Source: Theileria orientalis strain Shintoku (lineage: Eukaryota > Apicomplexa > Aconoidasida > Piroplasmida > Theileriidae). From it: DNA of 64,000 nt. The position numbers were made by a program, and so were the translations under genes. The stretch lies in contig NC_025262.1 of NCBI RefSeq assembly GCF_000740895.1, positions 1,914,001 to 1,978,000 of the forward strand. The letters run 5' to 3'. The notes beneath the pieces were generated by a model that was not told the DNA's origin, ran no database searches, and was given only the letters and a program-made list of their open reading frames with translations. This document shows, one piece after another, positions 54,063 through 64,000 of this stretch (position 1 is the stretch's first letter; each line of letters opens with the position of its first letter).

Positions 54063-55966
54063 TTATTTATCAAATACAACAATAAAGGAAGCAGATACGG
54101 GCCTATGGTCAGAGGCAATTAATTTATCGTTTCTTCTATAACTTATAATATTGGTCTTTTTGGCCTCAAGCAACCTGCCACCAAAGAATATACGGTCACA
54201 CCTAAAAAGTTATTATACACCTAAGTAGCAGCAGTTAGATAAATACATATTGGAATACTTGCCAAATAGTAGAAATATAAGGTAAAGTAGATACCATCCT
54301 GGAGGGCGCTTAGTAGTATAGCTTCTACTATTACCTCTATACTTATAAGTAGGCCCAAAGCATATCTTCGATTCGTGTAGTTTACCAATTGTTTTAGTGC
54401 AGTTTATTTTGGCAATGTTGAACTCGTCGTAGTTCAACAGACGTTTATATTGCATTTTTTTGAGTAATCTTAAAACAGTTCTCTTCTCAAGCAGAACGCC
54501 GAAGTTAAAATCACCTGACACTATGAAAAAGTCACTGTTCATAACGGTTTTATCACTCTTAAATAAGTTTTTAAGAACATATTCCAGCAATATAGTTCGC
54601 CTCAGACTTAGGTTGGGACCAAAATTAAGGTGTACGTTCAAAAAAGATAAGTTGTACTCAAATATGCTAAATTGGATGCCAACTGAACCTTTGTTGCCTA
54701 TTCGTATAAGTTATTACAACATATGATAACAGATTAGTTGAGTAACTAAGTAGTTGAAAATGGTCAGCTAAGTACTATGGTTGTTAAATAGGTAAATGGA
54801 TACCGATGCTATAGTAGACCCCCGTTTTAATAGTTGAAGACAAAATGTCCCTTATATATGGCTTCAGTACCCTTTTGGCAAAAACAACTTGATATAGTCC
54901 AGTCATTGAAACGGACTTCACCTTGAAGTACTCTTCACCAGTGCTGTCATTTAACATTGCCTTAACATATTGTTCAAATACTCTTTCTTTGCTTTCGTCG
55001 GTACGACCTGTACAGAAATTAGTTTGTTGACTTGTTTATCATTTAAATAAAAAGTTATGTTTGATGAATAACTAGCTAACGGGAACCTATGGCAACATTC
55101 AGAAAGCTCAATTTTACGAATTCCTGAAAGTTGAAAACATAAACCTCATATTTGGCGTCACTAGCCTGAGTCCATTCAATGAAGTTTTCATCAATATCGA
55201 AATCATTTCCTCCAATATTCCAACTACCAACCCATATGCCAAGGTTTCTGGCCCTTATATGGTTTACTATTAGTTCTTTCTCTCTTCTGGCTAATTGTTC
55301 TAGTTCCGATTCCCTTTGCTCTAATTGATTCTCAAGACTGCGTTTCAAATTAATCTGGCTTTTGAGTCTCTTAGAGATATCATCGGAATCATCTGACCTA
55401 TTTGAAGTCAATCTATCTCGATCAGGATCAATTGGATTCGATTCAAGACTAATATCGCTATCCTCATCATCATATAAATTACTCGGCAGAATTTCATTTA
55501 AAGGATGGAATGTACTTTCTTCCTCTGGCGCTTGTCCATTAACCTCATGATGTTTAGTAAGGTTCAACTTCCATCCGTTGTTAAAATAGAAATAACCGTA
55601 GTACATATGATCGAAAATAATCCACACGACCCTGGCAGTTGAGTTTAAAACAACTTTGCTGGGATAAACATCCCCGTTTTTACCAGGGTCATGTTTCCAT
55701 ATAAGATCGGACCCATATCTAACCTCAGAACATTTGGAACCCTCAGTGATCGTAAACACTGTTAAACCCCCGAATTTTACGAATTTTGTTACCACATAAT
55801 TGCTTGGCTCAAACTTGTTCGAAGATTCATTATCCGAGTAAGACAAAAGGAGTAAGTTATCAGGGTCGATACTCCCAAATGAGACTCTATTAGATTCATT
55901 ACTGACGGATCCGCAACATGAAAAAATGTATGGCACCAAAACTGTAAGTATAGTAAATGGGTCCAT
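54063..55966 (-). CDS. Secreted FAINT domain / inositol polyphosphate 5-phosphatase fusion
   Basis: Four exons on the minus strand: 55966-55087, 55007-54804, 54697-54295 and 54201-54063; 1626 nt, 541 residues, all GT-AG and in phase. Residues 1-20 form a signal peptide (TILTVLVPYIFSCCGS). A FAINT domain spans about 52-136 (YVVTKFVKFGGLTVFTI, DLIWKHDPGKNGDVYPSKVV). An acidic linker and a charged coiled coil (198-236) follow. From 242 on is a 5-phosphatase domain: WVGSWNIGG, FNFQE (278-282), GNKGSVGIQF (362-371), NVHLNFG, SGDFNF (422-427), PTYKY, KRPPGWCDRI (491-500) and SDHRPV (526-531). All catalytic motifs are kept, so activity on 5-phosphates of phosphoinositides or inositol phosphates is likely. 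There is no membrane helix, so the enzyme is probably secreted. Confidence 0.85.
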
Positions 55967-57114
55967 TCACAGGCCAAGTTCGGGACAAAAATGTAACAGT
56001 AAAAGCAATTAGTAATACAAAATTACGATAAACAAAATAAATTTAAAAAGGGAACAAAGAACCAATAAAACAAAAAATCGATTTTAATGATAATATATAA
56101 ACACCAAAATTATTATAAGAACAACTCAAATGAAAATTTCTCTACAATAATAAAATTACGACTTAGATAAATTGTGATAAGTTGATACAAAAATTAGATT
56201 AATATTAACAAAACATTTTAATAATAAAATATTCAAAAAGCATAAATTTACACATGAACAATACATTATAAATCCCATGAATTTATTATGGATCTAAAGA
56301 TAAAAATGTAAAAAATCTACAATGTGTAAAAACAAGAATAAAAATATGCTAAAAACTGATAACTTCCATAAAAAATTTATTGTACAATAAAAAATTACGA
56401 TAATATACTTTTAAAATTAAAAATAGGATATCAAAGGTGCGAATAGTCAAGCAATTTAATAAAGCCGTTCCCCATTGCAATAGGTTGCCAAAATGACAAA
56501 TACTATTTATTTTATTACCTTCGCCTATAACTGTGACACTTGATCCCATTTCAATTTTTATGACATCAAATTGTGAAAATGTGTACCTATACAACTTTGT
56601 TATTTACCCCTAACTACTTATAGACGTTATAATTGATAACAAATCCACATAGTTTTGAACAAATCACATCTATTTCTTTTTGTTAAATATATTTTATGAG
56701 TATATAATGTATAGTTTGTTTTTACAATTACATAATTAAATCTTTATTCTTTTTTTTGTTCAAACAGCAAGATTCCACACATTAAAATACAAATTTACAC
56801 GTTGTAAATGGTACACATTTAAATGAATCTAATAAAACTAAATAACATAGAAAATTTTTAAATCATTCACTACCTATTATTTAATTTTTTCATAATTAAA
56901 ATAAACGGGTATATTAAAATATTGTTAGGCTTGTCATAATTAGCATCATAAGTCATTTAACATTTATTTTATTATTATTTTTGACATATGTTCATAATAT
57001 AGTTTTAAATATTTAGGGTTATTATATTGCTTTTATTATATAAAATGTTGATATGTATTAATTTTAATGTACAAATTATTGGCTAAAGTTAAAGACTTAA
57101 AACCGATAATAATC
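55967..57114. other. AT-rich intergenic region
   Basis: About 1.1 kb, very AT-rich. An 81-codon minus ORF (56349-56594) shows no domain or leader and is left out. No RNA recognised. Confidence 0.5.
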
Positions 57115-57618
57115 TTAGACAAATGAATCTTCACCTAAATCTCCATCTTTGTATTCGTCAGTATCATCGTCAACATCTCTGCTTTGACCCAGAGGAACCC
57201 TGTCATCCAATGTGTATATTGGAGTAAACATTACTTTTTCCCATCTCCTTAGTAAACCACAAAATTTATGGGTTTTAACAAACTTTGTTTTTTCACCATT
57301 TGAATGAAATATTGTTACAGATTTATGACTGGTGCCTATTCCCTCAACCCTAACATGAAAAGCTGTTTCACCAGGATTTTTAGATCTCCAAATTATAAAA
57401 TCTCCATGATGAACTGATTTAATTGTATATCCTTTATTAACAGTATAAGTTCCGACAAATCCATAATAGTTGAAAATATACGCAGTAGTTCCAAATCTCC
57501 TTTTTATATTGATTTCTACTTCAACTGGACTGGATTCCGTTTGACCTTTTGGAAATGGAAAATTGTTGAAGTGGCAACAAATGATCCACAACAACAATAT
57601 TCTAACTATCATAATCAT
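57115..57618 (-). CDS. Small secreted single-FAINT protein
   Basis: Single exon, 167 codons. Signal peptide (MIMIVRILLLWIICCHF) then one W-type FAINT domain, about residues 32-130: VEVEINIKRRFGTTAYIF, GYTIKSVHHGDFIIWRSKN, FHVRVEGIG, VTIFHSNGEKTKFVK, RRWEKV. The end is acidic (DVDDDTDEYKDGD). No membrane helix. It is the minimal FAINT effector architecture, on the same strand as the neighbours on both sides. Confidence 0.8.
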   Translation of the reverse strand: MIMIVRILLLWIICCHFNNFPFPKGQTESSPVEVEINIKRRFGTTAYIFNYYGFVGTYTVNKGYTIKSVHHGDFIIWRSKNPGETAFHVRVEGIGTSHKSVTIFHSNGEKTKFVKTHKFCGLLRRWEKVMFTPIYTLDDRVPLGQSRDVDDDTDEYKDGDLGEDSFV

Positions 57619-58186
57619 ATTTTTTTAGGTTCAAATGTAACTAATAAATAAATAATTTGATAATTGTCTGAATACCATGGGGACGGTAAATTATAGCTAA
57701 GATTCATTACACATTACACTCATTTCATAAATTATATAGATGAACAAGACAGATCTGTCATGATCTCTTACACAGAAAGAAATCTGATAGTCCGGTTATT
57801 CCATATATTCAAATTTGTGAGTTTACACACATGGATACACGAAAATTATAAAATTTATCTATAAAATATATATTTTATTAAACGTACTTTAACTGCATAA
57901 CTGCTTAGTAGATTTAATAACATACCATGTTACTTTAATATATAACAGTTTAAAATTAATTCACAAAATTAATTTAGTAAAGCAGTCATGTCAGTTTGAT
58001 TATTAAACCTAATAATCATATTTTACAGTTGAACCTTCACCTTTAAATCTATAGTACAATTCATTTTAAACCATGGACCAATTTTACATTTAAATCTATT
58101 AACTCTATTTTACAACACCTTTTTCAATAAACCACGTTATTGAAAATTAGAAACTGCGTTCACAAAATCTAAGATTTAAAAATCAT
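57619..58186. other. Intergenic spacer with TTACACAC motif
   Basis: AT-rich. ttacacac at 57823-57830 lies about 205 bases upstream of the single-FAINT start. No gene seen. Confidence 0.4.
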
Positions 58187-60103
58187 TTATGTTAAACAGC
58201 GGAAAATTGCAAAGGCCACAAACAACAGTATAAGGATGATCACAACTGGAGCTCCAATTAAAACGTATGTCATTATTTTAGGATCTGAAGACTCTGAACT
58301 TTCTTGAGGTTTGGTAGATTTGCTGCCTCTAAGTGAAGTATTCTCTTCAGGTTCCTTAGATTCCTTAGGTGCTTTAGGTGGTTGTCTTGGTTTAGGTACC
58401 TGTTTATGTACAATTTCTCCTCGAGGTTCCTGGAGACCTGACAAATCAAGTGACTCTGCAGCTTCTGGGTAACCAAATATATGAACCCAATTGCCGTTCA
58501 AGTACATATATGCGTTGACGAATGTTGGTGACTCGAGCAAAATCATCTTCATATCCCAGTTGACGTACATTACCTTTGGAGGTAAGTTATTCGCAGACAA
58601 TCTAAACAATTGTTTGTTTTTAAAGTCAATTGCATTACAATTTGTTTCACCTTTAAACATAATGACAAAAGCGTAGCCATATGGGTATTTTACAAAGTCG
58701 TAATGATCTCTGTTTAATACCATGGATTTAGATCCGTAATTAGCCATAAGTTGGAAATCCGACTCTTCTACTCCGCCTAATGTGTCCTTAGTCATCAAAA
58801 TGAACTGATTATTTTGGAATGCGTAAATTAAATAAAATTCAGCAAAATCCACAATAATCATCTTTGTATATATGTGGAAGAACATTTTACGTGGTAACTT
58901 GCCCTCAGATTCACTGCCATCCTTTGTCCAGACTGTTTTACCATCATATTCAATAGTGACACAGTCATTTCCCTTGTTGAAAATATACTCGGTTCCGAAA
59001 CCAAATGACTCCATGTTAAAAGCAGTAGGGTCATTGTTAGCAGTGCCTGAACCCAATTGATTCTGAGTAATGATTGTGAGATCTGATTCTGTAAATCCTT
59101 CCAGAGGAATGTTCTTAATGAGCAAACACCCTGAATCGAGGCACTTGTATGTATTGATGGAGTCATTCAATTCAAGGAACATAAGATTCAAATCTCTATG
59201 AAAACATAATGATTTGGGATATCCAGAGGTTATGTCGTCAGAATGCCGCCAAAACACATTGTTTCCGTGTCTGAGTTCAACACACTTGGTCTCATCGTTA
59301 AACGAATAATTAGAAACAAAAGCATATTCCTTCAAATAATATTTATTTAATTCGTTCTCTTTGGGAGTTTGTTGAGCAGTATCCTCAGTTACAATTGTAA
59401 TATTGGAGCCGTCACGAACAATTTGGACATCAGAAAGCACATTGGGCCCAGTTTCACGATAGTTTAAAATCAAATAAGAACTAGGGAAATTGATTATAGC
59501 AATCTTTTTGAAAAGGTTGAAATGAACGCGGTTTGGGTATTGATTGCTGTTCTCGGCGTATGACCACATAGTCTTATTTTTATACTTAACTTGGCTGCAT
59601 TTTACGTCTTCGAAGTCGTAATTAACAGAAACACCTGCTCTCATACGATGGGCAGCGGAGTTTTTATCTGAGGTGATAACCTCAAGACCTTGTTCAGGAA
59701 GGTCATTAATGGAGTTTAAAATGCTTTTATTCCACACATCATTAGTTCTCTGATAAATTTGAACAGATTCTCCAACCTGCAAATAAATCTGATTTAAATC
59801 TAAGTGAACCGAAATCGCTCTAGGGTATCCCTCGGCTGCATTGTACTGGTACAACATATGGTCTCCATAAATAACTTCGGTACATTTAGAGTTATTTCTG
59901 AGAGAGAAATGGTAAGAAGGGCCAAGCTCTTCAAGAACGTAATTCTTTCTATCATTTATACGTTTACCAGATTCATTCTCAGTTACGATCTTCAAAAGAG
60001 ATATGTAAAGTTTGTTTTCTGAATGGCTAGCAGAAAACACAAACTTTTGTAAATTACACAAAAGTACAAAAATAAAAACAAATCTTTTCATAAAAATTGA
60101 CAT
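58187..60103 (-). CDS. Type I membrane protein with FAINT-like repeats
   Basis: Single exon, 638 codons. Signal peptide at residues about 5-24 (KRFVFIFVLLCNLQKFVFSAS). The ectodomain has five repeats of about 100 residues of the divergent FAINT subtype: CTEVIYGDHMLYQYN..YPRAISVH, CSQVKYKNKTMWSYA..YPNRVHF, CVELRHGNNVFWRHS..YPKSLCF, CVTIEYDGKTVWTKD..LPRKMFF, CNAIDFKNKQLFRLS..PPKVMYV. A Pro/Lys/Ser-rich stalk (PKPRQPPKAPKESKEPEE) leads to a membrane helix (MTYVLIGAPVVIILILLFVAFAIF) and a very short tail. Surface exposure is likely; ligand unknown. Confidence 0.82.
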   Translation of the reverse strand: MSIFMKRFVFIFVLLCNLQKFVFSASHSENKLYISLLKIVTENESGKRINDRKNYVLEELGPSYHFSLRNNSKCTEVIYGDHMLYQYNAAEGYPRAISVHLDLNQIYLQVGESVQIYQRTNDVWNKSILNSINDLPEQGLEVITSDKNSAAHRMRAGVSVNYDFEDVKCSQVKYKNKTMWSYAENSNQYPNRVHFNLFKKIAIINFPSSYLILNYRETGPNVLSDVQIVRDGSNITIVTEDTAQQTPKENELNKYYLKEYAFVSNYSFNDETKCVELRHGNNVFWRHSDDITSGYPKSLCFHRDLNLMFLELNDSINTYKCLDSGCLLIKNIPLEGFTESDLTIITQNQLGSGTANNDPTAFNMESFGFGTEYIFNKGNDCVTIEYDGKTVWTKDGSESEGKLPRKMFFHIYTKMIIVDFAEFYLIYAFQNNQFILMTKDTLGGVEESDFQLMANYGSKSMVLNRDHYDFVKYPYGYAFVIMFKGETNCNAIDFKNKQLFRLSANNLPPKVMYVNWDMKMILLESPTFVNAYMYLNGNWVHIFGYPEAAESLDLSGLQEPRGEIVHKQVPKPRQPPKAPKESKEPEENTSLRGSKSTKPQESSESSDPKIMTYVLIGAPVVIILILLFVAFAIFRCLT

Positions 60104-60731
60104 ATTTAAGAGTTCAGTAACTAAAAAAGTCGTTTTGATGCAAGAATCCTTTTAAGGCTGGGGCACAAACAAAATTAAATTGCGGATTGCATTATTTAGA
60201 AACATCAAAGTGTGTGTTTAAGTGTGTATGCACATTGTAATTATTCGTATATAAAATTGGCATGACATAAAACTACATGATTATTATGTATTCCCTTTAC
60301 ACACATAATGTGGAATCTTGACATTCATGTTTCAAAATCTAATTAATGATATAAATAAGACCTATTTATACATATTAAATAAATTATAATATAAATAATG
60401 ATGATCTTTAGTATTTTTACTCAAATGTGTAAAGGTATTAACAAGATACCAAATTAGATTCTATGGGAATATTAGTTTGTTTAATACTAAAAATTCATCG
60501 AAAAAACTATCAAATATTTATACAATTAATTGTAAACATTTGTACTAATATGTGTATCTGACAATGAGTCATATTTCGTAAATTATGATAAATCCAGGTC
60601 CACAAGTTATTTTTAATCTACATAACCCAATTTGTCTTTTAATGTACACTTAAACATTAAATTATTATAAATATTATACATAATCTGGTTTTTCAGATCA
60701 ACATACACATGTTTTGACAATGGATTTTCCA
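60104..60731. other. Intergenic spacer with TTACACAC motif
   Basis: AT-rich, with ttacacac at 60297-60304, about 195 bases upstream of the type I membrane protein start. No gene seen. Confidence 0.4.
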
Positions 60732-61634
60732 TTATTTTGGCGTAAATTGTTGCCACGGTAACAAAACGAATGGCTTATAGAAATACTTTCTACTACAGTC
60801 AGTGAAAACTAATTCAACTATTTTTCTTGGGCTCCTTTTATCAGACAAAAGAATTTCAGTAACCCTTTCATCTCCCTTGGCGGTCCATATGTTATACATC
60901 GATCCGTCATTTACTTTGTTACACCTGTATCCGTGTTTCATTACATATAATTTACAATCGTCCTGGCCATGCCCCGGTTCCAGTTCCTCGTACCCGTATT
61001 GATCAGTGTTATGCTCAACGGTTATGTCCACTGTAGCATCTTTATACACAATGCCGCTATCAGGACCGCCACCCCTGACAGAGTTGAAAGAATGACCAAT
61101 GTAGTCACTCTCCTTCTTTAGGAAGTAGTTTCTACCTGTATCTTTCTTGTTATTGTCAGAATCAATTGAGTAATCCTTCTTAGCTGTAAAGTAAAGATGC
61201 CAATGCAATCCCTCAAGTCGATAATAACAAACGTAATCCTTGAAAGTGACTGAACCCTTCTTCTCAGAAACGTTTACGCTGAAGCGTTTGGGGTATCCAT
61301 AACTAGTGTTGTCGGAATATTTCCAGAACACAGCGTCCTCGTAGTTAACCTGAGTACACTGAGCGTCGTCCTTGAGGCAGTATTCATAAATCACACTGCT
61401 GAGAGCGGTGTGTTTGTTTACAGTGTATTTGCTGGTGTCATTGGTCTTGGTCTCGCTGCCGTGTAAAGTGAATACCTGGATGAATTTAGGATGTTCTTCA
61501 ACAGGGATGCCGACTGGAGCTTCGGTCTTCTTCTTAGCCCAAGGTCTGACAAAAATAAGTATGAGACCTGCAGTAATAAGTAACGCAAGGAACAACAGAA
61601 GCACAGTAAACACAACCCTGCGAGTGGTAGTCAT
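60732..61634 (-). CDS. Type II membrane protein with FAINT-like domains
   Basis: Single exon, 300 codons from the ATG at 61634 (the frame opens 9 bases earlier with TTG). A short basic start (MTTTRR) precedes a long hydrophobic helix (VVFTVLLLFLALLITAGLILIFV) followed by AKKK, typical of a signal anchor with the C-terminus outside. The ectodomain holds two FAINT-like units: CTQVNYEDAVFWKYSD..YGYPKRFSV and CNKVNDGSMYNIWTAKG..VTEILLS, with SRKYFYKPFVLLPWQQF at the end. Cysteines at paired positions suggest disulphides. Membrane-anchored relative of the secreted FAINT neighbours; role unknown. Confidence 0.75.
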   Translation of the reverse strand: MTTTRRVVFTVLLLFLALLITAGLILIFVRPWAKKKTEAPVGIPVEEHPKFIQVFTLHGSETKTNDTSKYTVNKHTALSSVIYEYCLKDDAQCTQVNYEDAVFWKYSDNTSYGYPKRFSVNVSEKKGSVTFKDYVCYYRLEGLHWHLYFTAKKDYSIDSDNNKKDTGRNYFLKKESDYIGHSFNSVRGGGPDSGIVYKDATVDITVEHNTDQYGYEELEPGHGQDDCKLYVMKHGYRCNKVNDGSMYNIWTAKGDERVTEILLSDKRSPRKIVELVFTDCSRKYFYKPFVLLPWQQFTPK

Positions 61635-62283
61635 AATGTACAATTAATTAGAGAATTTGGATTAATGGTATTGAAAAAATAATATTAAACTACGATAAAA
61701 ATTAAAGTTATAATAAAACTGCAATAATTGAAAATTAAGGTATTAGAAACTAGGATAAATATGGCAAAACTAAGGCAAAACTACACAGAAAATATATGTA
61801 AAATTATGGTAGAGGTAAAAAAATATTAACCAAAATTATACAACAAATTGATCACAAATAAAAAATGAAATCAAGGTATAAAAAGTAATAAATAATAATA
61901 GATTATGGTATTCCAAAACATAGATACTCCCCATTAATAGATTTAAAAAAATAGTTAAATAGTCTTTAATTTATTACACATTTAGATCTAATAACTAGTT
62001 TTTAAAATATTGAATTTAAAAATATCATTTGATAAAATAATTTACATAATTCGAATGCTTACTAAGCACATAAATCTATAAAACTTAAAACGTAAATTAC
62101 AGTAAGATTAAAATATTATAATCAGAGAGTTAAAATTTATACAATTATTAAAACGATCCCAACAAGGTAATTAAATCTAAACCTTGAAAAATTAAATCAA
62201 AACCTTGAAATTAAAACAAACCCAAAATTGAAATTTAAGAAAAAATAATTTTGATTTGAATTAATCCAGCACACACCTGAGCA
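61635..62283. other. AT-rich intergenic spacer
   Basis: About 650 bases, strongly AT-rich, no gene seen. Confidence 0.4.
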
Positions 62284-62754
62284 TTAAACAGCTTCAACAA
62301 CAAGATTGTTGGATTCCTTCAACACGGCAGTCTTCTTCATCTGGTGCCTTTTGTAAATAATGGCAACAATAACAATAACGGAGATGAACAGAGTAGCCAA
62401 AATAAAGGAAACGAGGAACCCAGTGGTCTTGTCAGTCATCATATGCTTCAAATTTGTCTTCTTGCCCCTATTCTTGCCATTTTTACCAGCCTTATCCTTG
62501 GAATTGTACTTTGAGTTCAAATAAGGACTCCTGACAAAAATATTATCGCCTTCTATATCGTCGTCAGCAGAATTGTCCTTGAGACGCTCGTTGAAGTAGG
62601 AGTCGTCAATATCGTCCAGATACTCCATCTCGTCCCTCCTAGTGTTGCGCAGTGACCTTTCCTCCTCGTTATCGAGGTCGCACTGTACACATTTGTTAAA
62701 GCAGCCCAAAAATATATATAAAAAAAGCAAAGTTTTAGTTCTAAGCAACTTCAT
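62284..62754 (-). CDS. Small type I membrane protein
   Basis: Single exon, 156 codons. Signal peptide (MKLLRTKTLLFLYIFLGCF), a short acidic then basic ectodomain without FAINT features (EYLDDIDDSYFNERLKDNS, KDKAGKNGKNRGKK), and a membrane helix (TGFLVSFILATLFISVIVIVAIIY) followed by a 25-residue tail. I recognise no family. Size and topology resemble small piroplasm surface proteins, but that is only a layout comparison. Confidence 0.65.
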   Translation of the reverse strand: MKLLRTKTLLFLYIFLGCFNKCVQCDLDNEEERSLRNTRRDEMEYLDDIDDSYFNERLKDNSADDDIEGDNIFVRSPYLNSKYNSKDKAGKNGKNRGKKTNLKHMMTDKTTGFLVSFILATLFISVIVIVAIIYKRHQMKKTAVLKESNNLVVEAV

Positions 62755-63140
62755 TTTAAATACAACAGTAAACTACTCTGTTTTTTTAAAGATTCCATAC
62801 ATGAATGGGGATGCATACATTAGAGAATTTTTATTGACATTAGGGGTTTACAGGGGAGTGTGCGAGGAAAAACGGCCAACAGCAATGTTTCCATTGTGTT
62901 GACAAAAGCATGAAGTGGCAGCTCGCCGATTTTGGCAACATAAGGACGGCACACACCACAGCAGGGCCCAGCTCCGACATTGGAGCGTAAACCTTTCAGC
63001 TAAATAGACACGTAAGTAGCAATGAACTAAATTATAGTATACATTAAATGGAGCTCATCTAGTGTACAACAATGGCTTTTAAAACAATATTTTACATCTC
63101 GCTGATTCTTTTTCAAACTGCATTTTAAAATTAAACTACT
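62755..63140. other. Intergenic spacer
   Basis: Moderately GC-rich near 62860-63000 but with no frame longer than about 86 codons and no recognisable content. No gene seen. Confidence 0.35.
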
Positions 63141-64000
63141 TTAATATGGATATAGGCCAGTCAAGTGAATGTCACCAGGTTGCGGTTGGAATAATGCACT
63201 CTTTTCTGCCGATTCCTGATTCCCCTTTATCAAAAACTGTCTCATGTCAAGAGGCCTCACCTTCGACCACTTATTATCTCCGTCATGTTTGAAGTGCAGT
63301 GCGTTGCCCTCGAGGTCAATCAGTGATACCAACACGGGCACTTCATTGCGATCAAATATTACCACTGCCTTGTTCAAATCGACCAAAGTGTCTACTTTAG
63401 GGTCGAAGTATGCTTCCTTAAGCAGGAATCTGACGTCGGAGGACTCTGGGAACGCGTGCACATACATCTTGAATTCGTCAATGTCCAGTTCGTCAGTTTT
63501 GTCCTCTACTTTCACGCTGAGTCCGTCCAGATGCTCGTCGTAGTAGCTTGACGTTCTGTGTAGCTGCAAATACACCAACTTGAGCTTATCGTGTGCTGCG
63601 CGTCTCATCACCTTTTCCAAGTTTGAGAGGATTATGCTGTCCTTCTGCTCGAAGCCATTTTTCGTGGCTACGTACAATCTGTTTGCTGCGCCCTTGAAGT
63701 TGATGGCGATGGGGTCGTCCAAGTGTCTCTTGACATAGTAGGCGTCGACACTGGACACAACCTGGTCCTTCAACACAATGTCCGCTCCCTTGAGGGCGAG
63801 GACGAAGAAGTTGGTGATTTCTCCGTGCCTCTTCTCCAGCGTGTGCGTGGTCCTCACGAACTCAGAGGGCTCCTCGTTCCTCCTCACGATGACGTGGGCG
63901 TGTCTGTGCCTCGGGAACGCAGACTCCCCTGAGAAGTGGTATGAGCTGAACCTGTTGAAGTCGAGCGTCAGGTACGTGAACGTGTGGTATGCCAAGTGCT
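63141..64000 (-). CDS. YY/PL-module family protein, cut by the right edge (paralog D)
   Basis: Open from the window edge to a stop at 63141, at least 285 codons; the 5' end lies beyond the window. Two modules of the tail-anchored family are visible: VDAYYVKRHLDDPIAINFKG...LYVAT and VVIFDRNEVPVLVSLIDLEG...HFKHDGDNKWSK. Unlike paralogs A-C it has no C-terminal membrane helix and ends DIHLTGLYPY. Codon use is GC-rich. Whether it has a signal peptide cannot be seen. Confidence 0.6.
   Translation of the reverse strand, partial: HLAYHTFTYLTLDFNRFSSYHFSGESAFPRHRHAHVIVRRNEEPSEFVRTTHTLEKRHGEITNFFVLALKGADIVLKDQVVSSVDAYYVKRHLDDPIAINFKGAANRLYVATKNGFEQKDSIILSNLEKVMRRAAHDKLKLVYLQLHRTSSYYDEHLDGLSVKVEDKTDELDIDEFKMYVHAFPESSDVRFLLKEAYFDPKVDTLVDLNKAVVIFDRNEVPVLVSLIDLEGNALHFKHDGDNKWSKVRPLDMRQFLIKGNQESAEKSALFQPQPGDIHLTGLYPY

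Noticed and set aside
1..64000. tRNA, rRNA, CRISPR arrays, phage or insertion sequences, bacterial operons
   Set aside because: I scanned for tRNA T-loop motifs, regularly spaced repeats and transposase-like motifs and saw none that hold up. The intron-rich gene structure is eukaryotic.

Overview
The window looks like nuclear chromosomal DNA of a piroplasm (Apicomplexa), almost certainly Theileria. The strongest reason is a set of secreted or membrane proteins built from FAINT domains (DUF529, 'frequently associated in Theileria'). Other support comes from dense genes with many short GT-AG introns, A-rich spacers, and housekeeping proteins carrying apicoplast- or mitochondrion-type leaders. 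The style resembles the T. orientalis group, but the species is not proven by the sequence. All multi-exon models here were built by hand from reading frame and GT/AG phase. Most sum to an exact number of codons; the 5' end of the uL15 gene and the start of the 959-codon FAINT gene are unresolved.

Layout. 0-3.6 kb: two tandem small secreted paralogs, then a mitochondrion-type protein with two AP2-like folds. 4.5-9.6 kb: one giant secreted protein of 17 FAINT domains. 10.3-20.1 kb: conserved genes, namely Ctf4/AND-1 (8 exons), RPB11, an SCP/FCP1-type phosphatase, an Mms2-type ubiquitin E2 variant and a DNAJC8-like J protein. 20.4-24.7 kb: two lineage-specific tail-anchored proteins and an acidic nuclear-type protein. 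25.0-31.4 kb: BUD23, a 13-exon AP-endonuclease-like protein with lost catalytic residues, and UTP6. 32.0-33.3 kb: a third tail-anchored paralog. 33.4-37.2 kb: a small basic protein, a PUB-domain protein, RPB12 and an organelle-leader LON-domain protein. 37.5-44.7 kb: an HP1-like protein with two chromodomains, then organelle-related genes (uS10-like, AFG1 ATPase, bL17, an unknown with a leader, uL15). 45-63 kb: a FAINT-dominated island with a remnant, a 959-codon protein, a 1272-codon protein with 100-residue repeats, a FAINT/inositol-5-phosphatase fusion, a single-FAINT protein, a type I and a type II membrane FAINT protein, and a small type I membrane protein. The right edge cuts a gene of the tail-anchored (YY/PL-module) family.

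The conserved genes serve replication (Ctf4), transcription (RPB11, RPB12), chromatin (HP1), splicing (DNAJC8), ribosome assembly (UTP6, BUD23) and organelle translation and proteostasis. The FAINT and YY/PL-module proteins are the likely parasite-host interface. The most striking single gene is 54063-55966 (minus): a signal peptide, one FAINT domain, a coiled coil and an inositol polyphosphate 5-phosphatase domain that keeps its catalytic motifs, which makes it a candidate secreted phosphoinositide-modifying effector.
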